Below, piece after piece: positions 9,801 to 19,600 of a stretch of 64,000 bases of DNA. The stretch comes from Halichoerus grypus. Its lineage: Eukaryota; Chordata; Mammalia; Carnivora; Phocidae. Every line of letters begins with the position of its first letter. The stretch's first letter is position 1. The notes under the pieces are model-generated. The model had not been told where the DNA came from and searched no databases. It saw only the letters and a program-made list of their open reading frames with translations. Position numbers and translations under genes: made by a program. The stretch is taken from positions 68,560,283 through 68,624,282 of the forward strand of contig NC_135719.1 in the NCBI RefSeq assembly GCF_964656455.1. The letters run 5' to 3'.

Positions 9801-11991
9801 CCTCAACGAGGTTATGTTATAGTTAAGTAAATGAGACACAACGTTAGGTCTTTTATGTAAGTGCTTCAATAGAGTACAAAGTCATTACGGCATAAGTGAA
9901 GTAAGGGGATTAATCTCAGCTGGTGGGTTTGAGGAAGGCTTAATAGGAGGCACTTATGCTGAGCCTTGAAAAATAGGTAAGCTTTAGTGCAGAGATCGGG
10001 GAAGGCCATTGCAGGCAGAAGACTGAACAGAGAGGCCCCAAAGGGAGTCTGAGAGGGGTGCTGGGATGTCATTTAGTCAAGGGAAGTAGAGGTGAGGCTG
10101 GAAAAGGGGATTGGGGTCAGACCATGAAGGGCTCTGAATGCCAACCAAAGCTGAATTCTGAACACAATGGGAACCCCTCCAAGGTTTCTAAGAGGAGGAG
10201 AGGCACCATCAGAAATGGCCATGGATGAATCAAGGCAAGGGTAAATATAAATGCAGGAAGACCTGTGGAGAGCTAAAGAAGTCAGGTGTGAAGTTTGGGT
10301 CCGGATGGCAGAGACAGGAGAGTAACTGAGGAGAGTACAAGGAGGGCGCCTAGGAGGGGAAGCAGTAACTGTAGCCCTGTGCTCTTTGCACCTGCTCCAG
10401 GTTTTGCCTCTTCCTACAGATGCCAGAGACAGCAGAGCAATATCAACTTCTTAAGGCTTCAGTCCGCCTCCATAACTTCCTAGATGCTCCCATGAAGGAC
10501 TGTGTGATCTCCCTCTTTGGAAGGGGGCTCATTTACAGAGAGAGGAGGTACAGGTAAGAGACCACAAGCTTCTTGGGGCGCCTGGGTGGCTCAGTCAGTT
10601 AAGCATCTGCCTTCAGCTCAGGTCATGATCTCGGGGTTTGAGCCCCACATGTGGGCTCCCTGCTCAATGGGGAGCCTGCTTCTTTCTTTACTTCTGTCCC
10701 CTCCTCCCCCACCCCTGCTTGTGCTCTCTCTCTCTCAAATAAATAAAATCTTTAAAAAAGAGAGAGAGAGACTACAAGCTTCTCATCTCACTGAAACATC
10801 TCAACTGGTCAGAAAGGCAGGGACCCAAGATTAATGAGATTTGTCTGCAGAATGACAGCAGAAGTCCACATTCCCTCCAGCAGTACAGGAGTTTCTACCA
10901 TTTCTCCACTTTTCTCCATTCTTGGCAATACTCAGCTTTCTTTTTTTCCAGTCTAAGAGAAATAAGGTAGTATCTCATTATTGTTTTAATTTGCAACTCT
11001 TCATGTTTATTACCCTTTTCTGTTTCCTCCTCGGTAAAAGATTTTTTTTTATCTTTGCCCACTTTTCTTTTGGTGTTTCTGCCTTTCCACCTTGTTGATT
11101 TGTAGGAGTTCCCGTATGAGTCCTTTTTGGTTTCAGATGTTGCAAGTATCTTCTTTCATTATCTCTTCTTCTCTCACTGTGTCCACCACATTCTTCGTTG
11201 AAAACACAGTATACAGTTTAGAGTTCATGCTGCCTACTCCTGAAATACCTGGTAGTTGTCTTGTTATTGAGCCAATGCCTCAGCCTTATGAAACTCAATG
11301 AATCACTCTTGCCAATAAGTTGAGAGGATGGACTGCCAACATTTAACTACATTTTTGTGGTATCCGAGATCAACTGTGGGGGAAAGCTCCTCAAAGGAAA
11401 TCTGTGCTACTCCTGTTGTTGGTCACAGGTAGGCCGGAAGGTTGCTGACAGGACGCCAAACACACCTGTTAACATACTGACATGTTCTGTATATGTCTAC
11501 TGTACCCTTACAGCACTGAGCAATGTGAGGGGTCCAGAACCATAGCCTCCCCAAACATACCCCGGTACTACTACCAAGAGTGGGACCAGACTGAAGTCAC
11601 AGGTGATAAATAACAGATGCAGCCTGGAAGCCCTTAGAATAGGATGTTTTTCTTCCTAACCATGTAATCATTTGCCATAGGGAGGCTCCTTAAAACCTCC
11701 TGTTTCAACAGCAAGGTACTTAAATGTTTATTTCTTCACAGTTCACCTCTTCAAGCAGGGAAGGATCAGTCACCGGGACTAGCAAAGCAATGGGACAGAA
11801 CTACCACCTGCCTTTTCCTTTATTTCAGATTAGCATCCGTGTGGCCTGGAAACACCTTGCACACCGAATTCCAGTTCACACCAACACAGGTGGGGCTCCA
11901 GAGGCTCACTGTGGAAATGGACTGCGATATGTTCCAGAACGTAACCAACTACAGAAACGTCACTGTGAAGGCCCCTGAACTTCCCGCTTAA
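776..11991 (+). CDS. EPB42: EPB42, erythrocyte membrane protein band 4.2 (3' part, 9 exons)
   Basis: Nine spliced exons (776-880, 1757-1937, 2323-2461, 2758-2861, 3646-3888, 6176-6475, 9155-9321, 10420-10553, 11829-11991) join in frame into 511 codons plus TAA. The protein aligns along its length with human band 4.2 (691 aa); the N-terminal quarter lies before the window. It has a transglutaminase fold: the end of the core domain, then two C-terminal beta-barrel domains. The family catalytic triad is absent: Cys is Ala in SQAWVFAA (codon 1907-1909), His is Gln in WIFQTSTE (2765-2767), Asp is Tyr in WQILYP (2834-2836). Band 4.2 is known to be a catalytically dead member that binds band 3 and ankyrin under the red-cell membrane; loss causes hereditary spherocytosis in humans. 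All introns are GT-AG and no disabling change is seen. The Ala at the active site rules out TGM5 or TGM7. Confidence 0.96.
1757..1937 (+). CDS. EPB42: EPB42 exon with dead active-site Cys position
   Basis: It reads [15 protein letters not shown], then [12 protein letters not shown], then [13 protein letters not shown]. The SQAW motif replaces the GQCW of active transglutaminases. It has one or two extra alanines compared with human (TTAAAQEG). Donor is GTACAG; it ends in phase 1. Confidence 0.94.
2323..2461 (+). CDS. EPB42: EPB42 exon, core domain
   Basis: Reads [19 protein letters not shown] through [15 protein letters not shown]. The acceptor is CATGCAG and the donor is GTGAGA. The terminal Trp codon is split TG|G across the intron. 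Confidence 0.94.
2758..2861 (+). CDS. EPB42: EPB42 exon with dead His and Asp positions
   Basis: Reads [20 protein letters not shown], then [14 protein letters not shown]. In active family members the equivalents are NFHCW (catalytic His) and WQALDP (catalytic Asp); here they are Gln and Tyr. Acceptor CTTCAG, donor GTAAAG. Confidence 0.94.
3646..3888 (+). CDS. EPB42: EPB42 exon, end of core domain
   Basis: 243 bp reading [16 protein letters not shown] through [13 protein letters not shown]. It contains the conserved [13 protein letters not shown] stretch. Acceptor CCTCAG, donor GTACTG. Confidence 0.95.
4020..4215 (-). repeat. hAT-type DNA transposon relic (MER20-like)
   Basis: It has features of a nonautonomous hAT relic: GATGTTTAGCAGCATT, AATGTCCCCTGGGGGGCAAA and the terminal TTGAAAACCACTA. 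Family naming is from memory of the consensus. It lies in an EPB42 intron. Confidence 0.5.
4480..4720 (+). repeat. L2-like LINE fragment
   Basis: Segments such as ACAGCCTCCTAACTGGACCC and TCTAGAATATTCCATGGCCC match the general L2 3'-end pattern. It is diverged and sits in an EPB42 intron. Confidence 0.45.
4820..5990 (-). mobile_element. 5'-truncated L1 (carnivore type), antisense to EPB42
   Basis: The poly-T at 4820 is the A-tail. The adjoining 3' UTR matches the carnivore L1 end, and then the C-terminal part of ORF2 reads on the - strand ([50 protein letters not shown]). Several frameshifts show it is dead. A TG microsatellite lies inside at 5226-5250. Confidence 0.9.
5226..5250 (+). repeat. 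(TG)n microsatellite
   Basis: About twelve TG units within the antisense L1. Confidence 0.9.
6176..6475 (+). CDS. EPB42: EPB42 exon, linker and first beta-barrel
   Basis: 300 bp reading [16 protein letters not shown] through [14 protein letters not shown]. The first part is a charged linker ([12 protein letters not shown]). Acceptor TTCAG, donor GTAATT. It directly follows a 2.3-kb intron that contains an antisense L1. Confidence 0.95.
6953..7100 (+). repeat. MER5A-like hAT element
   Basis: It carries GTTCTCAAACTTTGCTGCC, ATCAGAATCACCTGGGGAAG and AATCAGAAACTCCATGG, the usual MER5 pattern. It lies in an EPB42 intron. Confidence 0.65.
7383..7566 (+). repeat. MER5A-like hAT element
   Basis: Starts CTCTCAAACTTGGCTCCATG and ends near TTGAGAACCACTGG, with the TGAATCACCTGGGGAACTTT core. 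Confidence 0.65.
7570..8230. repeat. Ancient interspersed-repeat debris, family unassigned
   Basis: It contains phrases common to an old mammalian repeat (CATGAGACATCCAAACAGAG, TAGTAGGCAGCTGGAAACC). No gene is seen; it is EPB42 intron. Confidence 0.3.
8417..8590 (+). repeat. MIR SINE
   Basis: TTATCCCCACTTTACAGATG, AGGAGATC, CACAGAGAGGTTACATAATT form the MIR core. Confidence 0.8.
8810..8930 (+). repeat. MIR SINE
   Basis: GTTAAGCACTCAGTATCTCA and GACAAGGAAGCTGAGGCCAG are MIR-like. Confidence 0.65.
9155..9321 (+). CDS. EPB42: EPB42 exon, first beta-barrel
   Basis: Reads [19 protein letters not shown] through [18 protein letters not shown]. Acceptor TTTCAG, donor GTAGGC. The [12 protein letters not shown] segment appears slightly longer than in the human protein. 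Confidence 0.94.
9565..9690 (+). repeat. MIR SINE
   Basis: CAATGTATTTTCACCTTCTT and ATTATACAGGTGAGGAAACA are MIR-like. It follows an EPB42 exon by about 240 bp. Confidence 0.6.
9840..10260. repeat. Ancient interspersed-repeat debris, family unassigned
   Basis: Phrases such as AGGCCATTGCAGGCAGAAGA and ATGAAGGGCTCTGAATGCC recur in an old mammalian repeat also seen at 25.5-26.5 kb and 32.3-32.8 kb. Confidence 0.35.
10420..10553 (+). CDS. EPB42: EPB42 penultimate exon, second beta-barrel
   Basis: Reads [20 protein letters not shown] through [12 protein letters not shown], after a CTACAG acceptor and before a GTAAGA donor. A SINE begins only 21 bp after its 3' boundary. Confidence 0.94.
10575..10769 (+). 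mobile_element. SINEC
   Basis: Full-length tRNA-derived SINE with CT-rich body and A-rich tail. The target duplication is ACCACAAGCTTCTT before and ACTACAAGCTTCTC after. It is in sense with EPB42, 21 bp past an exon. Confidence 0.92.
10850..11170 (-). repeat. Old L1 fragment, antisense
   Basis: GGTAGTATCTCATTATTG and TTTTAATTTGCAACTCTTCA are diverged versions of the L1 ORF2 3' region seen at 5.3-5.7 kb. Confidence 0.6.
11829..11991 (+). CDS. EPB42: EPB42 last exon, C-terminus
   Basis: Reads [20 protein letters not shown] through [10 protein letters not shown] and the TAA stop (11989-11991). The C-terminus matches human band 4.2 (VVAPELSA) closely. Acceptor ATTTCAG. Confidence 0.95.
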
Positions 11992-12102
11992 ACGTCCAAT
12001 AATCAGCGCATAATTAAAGTCTGATGTTGATAACATGAACTTGGTCCACTAGAGAAATATGAAAATTATTAGGTATATAGAAAACAGGCCCTAGGAGAAA
12101 AA

Positions 12103-12108
12103 AATAAA
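12103..12108 (+). terminator. EPB42: EPB42 poly(A) signal (likely)
   Basis: AATAAA lies 112 bp after the stop codon. It gives a 3' UTR of about 130 bp, in line with the short human 3' UTR. The cleavage site is inferred near 12,125-12,135. Confidence 0.6.
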
Positions 12109-12852
12109 AGAACTGGACTCCTTTTATACAAAGTTATCATTTTTGGGGGTTTACGTTATTTTGTTGCTATGGCACTCTCTCAGTTTGAATTTAGTTCCTT
12201 CTCTTTATGACTCTTATTACAAGTATAAAATGGCACTTGATAAAAGTAAATTAAAACTCATTTGACGTAAGGAATTTCAACCCAAGTACCCACTAATTGC
12301 TCAGAAGAATGAATGCTGTGGCTGATTATACCTAAAAAGACCCTGGGGACATCAGCAGGGCAGATGGGATAAGTTGCACCCATGCAAGGAAAAGGACTGG
12401 CATTAGATGTTGTGGAGACCTGCAGTACAGGCATAAGGGCTAAGTCAGGTCACCGGAATACACATCATACAGGTTTATCTTGCTTTCCAATATGTGATCT
12501 TCCAGACCAATGCAAAAATATAATTAAGTCATGATGATTGTGCAAAAGGATTAACTGAAAAGGCCCTTAAAACTATATAAACTCTCTTATACATTTACAA
12601 ATTTTTGATGTATAAAAATTTTGTATTTACATTTGGAAACAGATGTAATATATAACAGAACAATAATACAAGTATGCATAAGAAAAACAAATCTGTTCAA
12701 TAAAGTGGACAAACCTAACAAATGAGCTCAATACTAAAAAATAATTTTGGAGACATGGATGGAATAATATTCAGAAGGACTTAATGGTAAGAATAATAAT
12801 ATGTAATTGCTGAAGCACTCAGAGGAGCTTTGAAGTCATCAAGTCAGGTGTT

Positions 12853-13041
12853 GGGTACCTGGGTGGCTCAGTTAAACATCTGCCTTCGGCTCAGGTCATG
12901 ATCCCAGGGTCCTGGAATCGAGTCCCGCACTGGGCTCCTTGCTCAGCGGGGAGTCTGCTTCTCCCTCTGCCCACCCCCTCTGCTCATGCTCTCTCTCTCT
13001 CTCAAAATAAATAAATAAAAATCTTAAAAATGAATAAAAAT
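12853..13041 (+). mobile_element. SINEC
   Basis: Full-length copy flanked by AAGTCAGGTGTT on both sides. It lies between the two convergent 3' ends. Confidence 0.92.
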
Positions 13042-13200
13042 AAAGTCAGGTGTTTTTATTCTAAATACAGTTCTGATCAGAATCAGACGTTTAGACCTAT
13101 AAATCCAAATGAAAGAGCAATGTGCTAGTCTCAACCCACTGTATTTCTGGTAGAAAGAAACTCTGGAAGGGTACTTATTGAACTACCGGCAGGTCAGCAT

Positions 13201-13206
13201 TTTATT
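13201..13206 (-). terminator. CCNDBP1: CCNDBP1 poly(A) signal (likely)
   Basis: TTTATT on the + strand is AATAAA on the - strand, 330 bp after the CCNDBP1 stop. The transcript end is inferred near 13,180-13,190. Confidence 0.6.
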
Positions 13207-13537
13207 AAGACTATCAACATGTTTAACAATGAAACACACTTTATAGCAAATAGGGAATAAGGCAGCTTCTACACGAATCTCTGAAAGGCAATTCAGGAAC
13301 ACAAACTCATGCAATTACCATCTGAATCTAGCACAGAAAAAGATAACATACTCGTATAGTTTATAAATAATTGTCAGTCTGTCCTAACCAACAATCTTTG
13401 GTAATAATGTCTCTTGACAAATTTGGACAGGAATTCCCTTTTGATCCAGAGAGCTTTCTAGCCCCATTTTAAAAGAAGACATCAGAGGCTACCTGTGATA
13501 GTAAGGAGAGAGGAGACTAAATAATGAGTCTGAAAAC

Positions 13538-13652
13538 TCACAATTCAAGTTCATTCTGAGTGAGTTCCTTGATTCTGTTCATGCAATGATCAACGGCATT
13601 AATGAGTAAAGGGATCCAACTATCTTCTGGCTGTGGGGTCACATGACTTGCT
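13538..13652 (-). CDS. CCNDBP1: CCNDBP1 exon 11 (coding part) and stop
   Basis: 115 bp reading ASHVTPQPEDSWIPLLINAV through ELTQNELEL and the stop codon at 13538-13540. Acceptor TTGCAG. Confidence 0.95.
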
Positions 13653-16600
13653 CTGCAAATGGAATGGGGAGAAAGAGAAGTTAAATTTACACTGTCAAGG
13701 GAAAATCTACTCTCAACAGGGAGCACAGAGGAAACTAGTAAGACAAGGCAAATTTCTTTGTAGAAACTTAGCTGCTCCACAACTGAAGTAGAAAGAAAAC
13801 ACCACACCCACCTTCTTCCACTTCTTGAAATGGGGCTTTAGGAATTGAGAATGACTGGATGGGTTTATTCTCAAAAAAGCTATTTGATGAGAAGTCCTTA
13901 TACTCACTTAGTAATTTCAAGTGCCTTCTTTAAGACAGATACAAGTTTCGCAGACTAGAAAAGAAACAAAGAAGTTACTCACCCTGAGCCCCACATAAAA
14001 AGGGAAGGAGAGCTAAGATATATTAAAAGACTCAAGTAATGAACTTTAAAAAAAAAAAAAAACAACCTTGAAGGAAACTGCAAAAACAAAAATTCTGATT
14101 AGATTAGGGTGGTAGGATTACAGGATTCTTCTCTATTTACAAAATCCTATTAATATTGTTGATATAACATTCCTATAAGTTTTTAAAATTTTTTAATACT
14201 TTTAAATTTAAAAACTAGAAAAAGTTAGACTATAACCTGAATTTACCCCAACTGCGGATAGCTCCAAATATATAGCAGAAACTGTGTTCCTTTTAAAAAA
14301 AAAAAAACAAAAAAAAAACCTATGTACAGAATTTTAAGCACACAAATAACAAGATAACATGAGGACATACATATGCCACCAATATATGTTACACATTTTA
14401 AAATTTTTATTTGGGGTAACTGGCAAGGCATATTGCTAAAGATGTTTATTTCTTAGGAAGTCAATTTTTAAAAAGTGGATGTGGAAAGAAAAAGTTAACA
14501 CCAAAAGGATCCTATTCTACTTTAAGGTGTTCACATACTGTGAAGAAACATTTGATGAATTTAATTTCCACCATCTAATTTATCAAATATTTCTAGGATT
14601 GATAATTCTGAATGTAAGATATAAGCCATTTGGCAGTTTTACTTCTCTTTCCAATAACTGTAGAGATAATCTGAATCTCTAAAAAGAAGACAAGAGAATT
14701 CTCTCTAGCACAATACCCAGGACTTGAAAAAATACAATAAAACCAGATTTTTATAAAGAGCTTGACCCTCTGTAGTTAAATCACCCAATGTGTTTATATT
14801 AGAACAGAGTATGTTTCTGGACATGTATTTTTGCCTACACCAGAATTCAGAAACTTAATGACTTTAGATTAATAGGATCCTAAAGTACTGTGGTAATTCA
14901 GACTTTCTTTTCAAAGTAGCATTTTCTAAGGTCTTTGGGTTCTTCTAAGTGATTACCCAAGTGGTTATGGAAGAGAGTACTACCAAGACTCATGGCTTCA
15001 GTAAATATTTATCGAGCAGAAATACATGTAAGAATTGTGACATTATTGTTGTACCTGCATCCAAATGTAACAAATAAATATATTTCCTATAGCTTAAAGG
15101 AAATACTAGTGGTTAGTGAAATCCTACCAGTTAGGTCAGTAGCTATTCCCTCAAAGCTGGTACTTACATTGATTCGCACAGTCAAGTGGCACATAGGTGG
15201 ATATATGCTCAGAGCCAAATCATCCACGCTAAGGGCAGAAAGCAAAAATAACCATTAACAAAAAAGGAACAAAGCTCAACTGGGTGGTTTCCAGTACACA
15301 GTTAAGGATGTGACCAGGGAGAACCTAACTGTCCCATAAATGCCTCTCAATTCCTTAAATTGGGTAACCAGAATCAATTCAACTGATACTTACTAAACAC
15401 ATACATACCCCATTTCACTAGGAAGCTGGGGGGGGCGGGGAACTCCCTTGGTCCATACGATAGGACATGATTCAGTTAAAAATGGGAGGATCTGGGGGCA
15501 CCTGGGTGGCTCAGTGGATTAGGAGTCTGACTCTTGGTTTTGGCTCAGGTCACGATTTCTGAGTCCAAGTCTGGAGATCGAGCCCCACCCCTCTGGGCTC
15601 CGTGCTCAGTGGGGAGTCTGCTTCCCTTCTCCTTCTCCCTTTGCCCCACCCCTGCGCTCCCCTGCTCACTGCTCTCTCTAAAATATTTTTTAAAAATGGG
15701 AGGATCCAGGGGCGCCTGGGTGGCTTAGTCGTTGAGCATCTGCCTTCGGCTCAGGTCATGATCCCAGGGTCCTGGGATCGAGCCCCGCGTCGGGCTCCCT
15801 GCTCAGCGGAGAGCCTGCTTCTCCCTCTGCCTGCCACTCTGCCTATCTGTGCTATCTCTCTGTCAAATAAATAAATAAAAATGTTAAAAAAAAAAAAAAG
15901 GGAGGATCTGAAACCATTAATTTAATAACTGATGCAAGTGGAGTTTATCCATGGAACGCCACTCAAGTGGGCACTATTTTAACCAAGTGATGAAATTTAG
16001 TACCACCAATAATGGGACAAACTAACATTACGTGCCTCCCCCATATGATGCAATGAGAAGCACAAAACACTCAAATATGTGATATCCTTGCCAAAAAAAT
16101 ATTTAACTTGAATATAATCTATAATCATGAAAAAGACAATCGCATGAATTCAGACTTTTTGGATATTCTGTAAGACAACTGACCTAGATTCTTTAAAAAG
16201 TCAATGTCAAAAAATACTAAAAAGGACAGGGACTATTAGAGTTGCAAGAAGCTACAACCAAACCAGACTGCAAAGATGACAACCAAATGTAATGTGACAC
16301 TGTGACAGAACCCTGGGTAAAAAAAAAAAAAAAAAGGCTATACAATACATTTGAGAGACAAATGGGAAAATCTGAATATTAATTATTATTCTATTCAATG
16401 TTAAATTTCTTGGATGTAATAATAAGAATGTCTGTTCTTAGGAGATAAGTGCTGAAGTATTTAGGGGTGAAATGTCATTGATGTCTGCAACTTACTCTCA
16501 AATGGTTCAGGAGGAAAATGGCACATCTATCCATAGAGAAATGAACCAATATTGAAAACCATGTGTGAACAACAGGTGAATCTAGATGAAAGATATATGG

Positions 16601-19600
16601 GTGTTTACTACAATATTTTTTCAACTTTCCTATAGGTTGAATATTTTCAAAATAAAAAACTGGGGGAAAAGCCTGGGGTGACAGCACAAGCTAAAATATG
16701 CTGCTGCTCACATGTTTCAAGTGGGGATGCCGCTTACCTAGGGCTAATCTCATCAGAAATATCCACAATGTCGTCCAGCTGGGCCACCTGATCTTTCTTC
16801 CCATTCTCTGCCACTGAGATCCGGATTTTCTTCAGGCAGGCTTTGGATGCTCTCACAAGTGCAAGGCATGGGATTATGAGCTCTTGATCTTCCTCTGACC
16901 AATATAAGTCCCGATTGTTTGGACACCCCAACCCATCATCCTCTTCATCACCATGGTTGTCAGGATTGTCCTCAGTGTCATTTAAGAGGCCACAGTATGG
17001 GTCACATTCTTCCACGGCCTAAGACATGCCAAAAAAAAAAAAGAGCCTGTTATACTTTCAGCATCATGTCTGAGTTATCCCAAAACATCAGCCAGGTATT
17101 TAAGCAATGGCCACAGACTTGATTCACTTCATAAACCCCATTCTCACTCTCCTAGCCCAGCAATGGACAGAGGGGAATGGCACTAAAGCACACAATGGCA
17201 TAGGGTAGGAGATGGGAGTCGAAATTCAGGAGTGAGGATGGGACTTAATTGAGTCAATGCTTAGGCCATCTCCTTTCTTTTTTTGAAGATTTTATTTATT
17301 TATTTGACAGAGAAAGACATAGCGAGAGAGGGAACACAAGCAGGGGGAGTGGGAGAGGGAGGAGCAGGGAGCCCAATGTGGGGCTCAATCCCAGGACCCT
17401 GGGATCATGACCTGAGCCAAAGGCAGACGCTTAACGACTGAGCCACCCAGGCGCCCAGGCCATCTCCTTTCTTTATATTCTCATCTACCCTCACCTGCTC
17501 CATCTCCTCATGTGCATCCTTCACAAAATCCACACTCTTCGTCAGCATTGAAAGAGCCGCAGCTTTGTTATCTATGAGGGAAAATCAGAAAGCACTAGAA
17601 TAAAAGAAGAAACCTACAATTCTGTCAAGTCTGCAAATGACAACCAATTGTGTTCCCATTTGAGGAGAGTGCCCAGGATAGTCAACAAGAGCAGTGGTTT
17701 AATGTAAAATTTTTCTAATACCCATCGTCTAGGTACCCAGATAGGAGTTAAAAAGCTTTTCATCGTTAACCACAAAAAGAAATAAAATGGACACACGAGG
17801 CGTGCGTGGGTGGTTCAGTTGGTTAAGCATCTCCCTTGGGCTCAGGTCATGATCCCAGCGTCCTAGGATCAAGCCCCATGTTGAGCTCCCTGCCCAGCTG
17901 GAAGTCTGTTCCTCTCTCTCCCTTTGCCACCCCACCACGTGCTCTCCCTCTTTCTTACTCTCTCTCAAATAAATAAATAAAATCTTAGAAAAAAAAAAAA
18001 GGTCACACGATATTTCTCATCAACGTCCTCTTGGATGAACACTGCTTTTGACCCAGCTGGCACCACCTCAGAAGTGCTTCAGTGTGTCCTGGGCAGGACC
18101 AGTAGAACAAACCACATTTGTTCAACAAGATAGGGCCCCAGAAAGAGGGCTAAAAAAAGTATGAGAACTAAGAACACTGAGAAAAAATATTAATACTTAT
18201 CTTTTTATGTTGGTGGTAAACTATATGTATTCTACTAAACTATAAGTTAAAATACATCCATGCTACAAAACTAGAAACTAGATAGGAGAGAACTGTCTGC
18301 TTTGGCCAGCAGAGTCAGTGGCCTGTTTCCCACTCTCACCCACCTCTTGGTATCCGAGGCACCTGCTGGCATGCAGTCCAGACACTGTTATAGGAAATAA
18401 GGTCACTGTTCTCTGGGCTGGAGAAAGGAATCAATAAGGGTATATCAATAACCAAGGTTCTTCTCTCCTAAAAAGCTCCTTCCTGTTAGTCATCATTCTC
18501 AGCTGTTAGTAACTTTGCTGGGAAAATGAGTTTTTTGGGGGGGGGGGCGCCTGGGTGGCTCAGTTGGTTAAGGGTCTGCCTTCGGCTCAGGTCATGATCT
18601 CAGGGTCCTGGGATCGAGCCCCGCCATCAGGCTCCCTGCTCTGCAGGAAGCCTGCTTCTCCCTCTGCCCCTCACCCTGCTGTGTTCCCTCTCTCACTGTC
18701 TCTCTCTTTCAATTAAATAAATGAATAAAATCTTTAAAAAAAAAAAAAAAAAAGAAAAGAAAATGATTTTTTTTTTCCCTCCCTGAAGCAAGAAACCCCA
18801 TTAACTGATAACCCCAACTGTGGCATTACTACCTCTGAGCTGGAGTAATGAAAAGCACATCCACAAGTTGAGCCATTCCATCTACGATGTCCAGAGTAGC
18901 ATTCCGTACCAGCTTTCTCAGGGTGATTCCTGAAGAAACCCAAAGACTAAGTAGCCTGGTCTTCTTTCCAGAAGTCACCATCTGCTTTCTTGAGCATTTA
19001 AACCCTTCAGAACTTGAGGTAATGCACACCCACATGCTTTAATTGCAGTGCCAACACAAAACTCAGGTCTTATGTATTTCCCCATGTCATTTTCTTGCTC
19101 CTCCCACCATTCCTAAGTACTGTTCTCCAAGAGAGATCAGGAACAAAATCTTTCCAGGACAGCATGTATCCATTCATTAAGGTCAATGGTCCCTTGACAA
19201 CGGTGGATGAAGCACTTGAAGTTTAAACCATCTGTGACTAACCCTGAAGATCCATGAGACATGTATTCATTTATAATTTTGTCACAATTATATTCAAAGC
19301 ATTAATCTACGGGCAGAGCTGGAGCTCACTTAACCGTAAGGGAGCTCAGAAACAGGGTGTGATGTAATATGGGTGGAGGAGACTGGGGAGGCCCCTATAG
19401 ATCCAGCATCTGTAGTGGTTAGAATGGGTTAGAGAGGGAGGAGCCAGTGAGAATTAAAAGCCTTAGAGTCAGGCAAAGCAGGGAAGATGGTGGCACAGCA
19501 TCCGTACCTTAGCATATAAAGGCTTATTTATGGATGCTATAAGATTATCCGTGAGAGGGTTTTATGAGAGAAAGTTACATTACATGCTCAAATTGAGGAC

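Larger units (their letters stand above)
11992..13200. other. Convergent EPB42-CCNDBP1 intergenic segment
   Basis: AT-rich sequence between the two converging genes. It holds the EPB42 3' UTR, a SINEC copy and no coding exon. Confidence 0.6.

Noticed and set aside
776..11991. Assignment of the + strand gene to TGM5 or TGM7
   Set aside because: The catalytic Cys is Ala and the C-terminus ends APELPA as in band 4.2. The neighbours CCNDBP1 and TMEM62 also fit EPB42.
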